Of a stretch of DNA of 9,296 nt, positions 7,960 through 9,296 are shown one piece after another. The notes beneath the pieces are model-generated. The model had not been told where the DNA came from and did no database searches. It was given only the letters and a program-made list of their open reading frames with translations. Source of the DNA: Paracoccaceae bacterium. Its GTDB lineage: Bacteria > Pseudomonadota > Alphaproteobacteria > Rhodobacterales > Rhodobacteraceae. Made by a program: the position numbers and the translations under genes. Each line of letters begins with the position of its first letter. Positions within the stretch are counted from its first letter, which is position 1. The stretch lies in assembly GCA_011523445.1 (NCBI GenBank), contig WTGT01000056.1:1-9296 (forward strand), given 5' to 3'.

Positions 7960-8200
7960 CAAAGAGACCCACTCCCATGCTCACGAATCCCCTTGGTCAA
8001 TGCTGATACCACTGATTGTTCTGGCTTTGGGATCGGTCTTTGCGGGAATGCTGTGGTATCCGGAGTTTTTTGGTTATTATGTCGAGGAGTTCTTTGGACC
8101 TTCAGTTTATGTTGGGGCTGATAACCATGTTCTTCATGATGCCCATTACGTCCCGGGCTGGGTCAAGGCCTCACCTTTTATTGCGATGTTATTGGGATTT
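7675..8200 (+). repeat. Exact tandem duplication, 262-bp period, inside nuoL
   Basis: Copy 1 is 7675-7938 and copy 2 is 7937-8200: 264 bp each, offset by 262 bp and sharing two T bases at the junction. I compared the two copies by eye and found no difference. The unit encodes FFGAEKGDKETHSHAHESPW through to PFIAMLLGF, that is NuoL residues 454-541. Because 262 leaves a remainder of 1 on division by 3, the second copy is read in the wrong frame. The ends are simple T runs (ACC TTTTTC at the left, GGGATTT at the right), so the junction has only 2-bp microhomology. No insertion sequence or target-site duplication is seen. Lack of divergence means a very recent event or an assembly artefact. Confidence 0.97.
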
Positions 8201-8542
8201 GGATTGTCATGGTTGTTTTATATCAAGTCCCCGGATTTACCTGTTGCCCTGGCGAGGTCTCAAAGACCCCTTTACCTGTTCCTACTTAACAAGTGGTATT
8301 TTGATGAAATATACGAAACTACCCTGGTCAGACCAGCCAAGTGGTTGGGAACCTTCCTCTGGAAGGTAGGTGATGGCAAGACCATTGACGGTGTTTTGCA
8401 TCTTGTTGCCAAACGCAGTGTACCGGCATTGACCCAATTGGCAGTCAGGTTGCAATCGGGTTATCTGTTCCATTATGCCTTGATGATTGTATTGGGGATG
8501 GGCGCAATAGTTGTCTATGTTGTACTGTTCGGAGGTCATTGA
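7937..8542 (+). pseudogene. nuoL: Out-of-frame C-terminal remainder of NuoL
   Basis: From the second repeat copy onward, the correct NuoL sequence resumes in the frame shifted by +1 relative to the start at 6316. It repeats residues 454-541 and then gives the missing C-terminus: GLSWLFYIKSPD, the family motif NKWYFDEIYET, the lateral-helix region (roughly VRPAKWLGTFLWKVGDGKTIDG onward) and a final hydrophobic helix ending VVYVVLFGGH. The same frame stays open back to a TTG at 7754, but that upstream part is frame-shifted noise. The first in-frame ATG, at 8000, lies 41 nt after the premature stop and has no clear ribosome binding site. Restarting there would give a 180-residue fragment, and efficient expression is doubtful. 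The stop at 8540-8542 is 2 bp before nuoM. Confidence 0.88.
8531..8535 (+). promoter_or_regulatory. Ribosome binding site of nuoM
   Basis: GGAGG lies 9 bases before the nuoM ATG, inside the last codons of nuoL. It gives nuoM its own initiation site. If nuoL translation really ends early at 7959, nuoM would lose coupling to nuoL but could still start here. Confidence 0.75.
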
Positions 8543-8544
8543 GA

Positions 8545-9296
8545 ATGAATAACCTCCTTACGGTAATTACCTTTACCCCTTTTATCGCTGCCCTCATCAT
8601 GATGTTTTTCATCAGGGGGGAGGAGGCCGCTGCTGCCAAGAACATCAAGTTTTTGGCCTTGGTGGCAACAGGTGCAACCTTTCTGATTTCACTGTTTCTG
8701 ATTTTGGGTTTTGAACCTGAAGTGGAAGGGTTTCAGTTTGTCGAGGAATATACCTGGCTACTTGGTCTCAGATACAAAATGGGGGTTGATGGCATCAGTG
8801 TTCTGTTCATTGTCCTGACAACCTTCCTGATGCCGATTACAGTTCTTGCCTGCTGGAAGGTTGAGCATCGAATCAAGGAATTCATGATTTCCTTTCTGGT
8901 ATTGGAAACATTCATGATCGGGGTATTTTGTTCCCTTGATCTGGTACTGTTTTACTTTTTCTTTGAAGCCGGTCTGATACCCATGTTCCTGATTATAGGC
9001 ATCTGGGGCGGAGAGCGGAAACTCTATGCAACCTTCAAGTTTTTTCTGTATACGCTTCTCGGTTCCATCCTGATGCTGATCGCAATGGTCTACATGTGGG
9101 TTGATGCTGGAACCACTGATATAGAGGTACTCCTTATCCACAAATTTTCCCATTTGCCTCTCTCTATTCTTGGTTGGGACCTGATTGGTGGTATCCAGTC
9201 CCTGCTATGGCTGGCTTTTTTTGCTTCCTTTGCAGTCAAATTGCCGATGTGGCCCTTTCATACCTGGTTACCGGATGCTCATGTCGAGGCACCAAC
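8545..9296 (+). CDS. nuoM: NuoM, ND4-type proton-pumping subunit (5' part)
   Basis: The first 250 codons of NuoM run off the window edge. NuoM is the middle antiporter-like subunit of the membrane arm, between NuoL and NuoN. The key membrane residues are present: Glu141 in FFFEAGLIPMFLIIG (E. coli Glu144) and Lys232 in FAVKLPMWPFHTWLPDAHVEAP (E. coli Lys234). The WGGERKLYATFKFFLYTLLGS block at 154-174 is a clear ND4 signature. Hydrophobic segments include roughly 4-22, 35-55, 82-103, 112-131, 132-152 and 165-185. The ATG follows the nuoL stop by 2 bp with GGAGG upstream. The visible part seems intact. nuoN would be expected after it, but is outside the window. Confidence 0.98.
   Translation, partial: MNNLLTVITFTPFIAALIMMFFIRGEEAAAAKNIKFLALVATGATFLISLFLILGFEPEVEGFQFVEEYTWLLGLRYKMGVDGISVLFIVLTTFLMPITVLACWKVEHRIKEFMISFLVLETFMIGVFCSLDLVLFYFFFEAGLIPMFLIIGIWGGERKLYATFKFFLYTLLGSILMLIAMVYMWVDAGTTDIEVLLIHKFSHLPLSILGWDLIGGIQSLLWLAFFASFAVKLPMWPFHTWLPDAHVEAP

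Noticed and set aside
7675..8200. Duplication caused by a mobile element
   Set aside because: No inverted terminal repeats, transposase or target-site duplication. The repeated unit is simply NuoL coding sequence.
8016..8369. 117-codon frame starting in repeat copy 2
   Set aside because: It repeats the same shifted-frame noise as copy 1 and overlaps the true NuoL C-terminal frame.
7754..8542. A 262-codon frame from TTG 7754 as a separate gene
   Set aside because: Its first part is out-of-frame reading of repeat copy 1. Only the part from about 7937 onward is NuoL, so it is a remnant and not an independent gene.

Overview
The window is an internal piece of a bacterial complex I operon (NADH:quinone oxidoreductase, type I). 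All genes are on the + strand, in the standard order nuoE-F-G-H-I-J-K-L-M. Both ends are cut by the window: nuoE lacks its 5' part and nuoM its 3' part. The proteins look alphaproteobacterial and close to mitochondrial complex I. NuoE has a long C-terminal tail, NuoG is about 670 residues and lacks the extra N7 cluster motif of the E. coli type, and NuoJ ends in a basic tail finishing in a GKGL-like motif. Base composition is moderate and Arg AGA/AGG codons are common, which points away from the GC-rich rhizobia and Rhodobacter. A moderate-GC, possibly marine or uncultured alphaproteobacterium is a reasonable guess, but the genus cannot be read from this window.

Layout: 1-387 nuoE (3' part), 391-1665 nuoF and 1738-3750 nuoG form the NADH dehydrogenase arm, carrying FMN and most of the Fe-S clusters. 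3794-4825 nuoH and 4829-5326 nuoI form the connection to the membrane and the quinone site. 5401-6009 nuoJ, 6006-6311 nuoK, 6316-8542 nuoL (broken) and 8545-9296 nuoM (5' part) form the proton-pumping membrane arm. Genes overlap or sit within a few bases of each other except for gaps of 72 bp (F-G), 43 bp (G-H) and 74 bp (I-J). No internal promoter, terminator, mobile element, tRNA or CRISPR was seen, and no stretch over 300 bp lacks a gene.

The one striking anomaly is in nuoL. A 264-bp stretch is present twice in direct tandem (7675-7938 and 7937-8200, period 262 bp, identical by eye). Because 262 is not a multiple of three, the reading frame is lost at the junction and translation stops at 7957-7959 after 547 residues. 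Removing one 262-bp unit restores a normal 654-residue NuoL. The duplication is either a very recent mutation or an assembly error. It would remove the lateral helix and last membrane helix of a core pump subunit.

Apart from this, the window is ordinary housekeeping sequence. I see no sign of a previously undescribed system.
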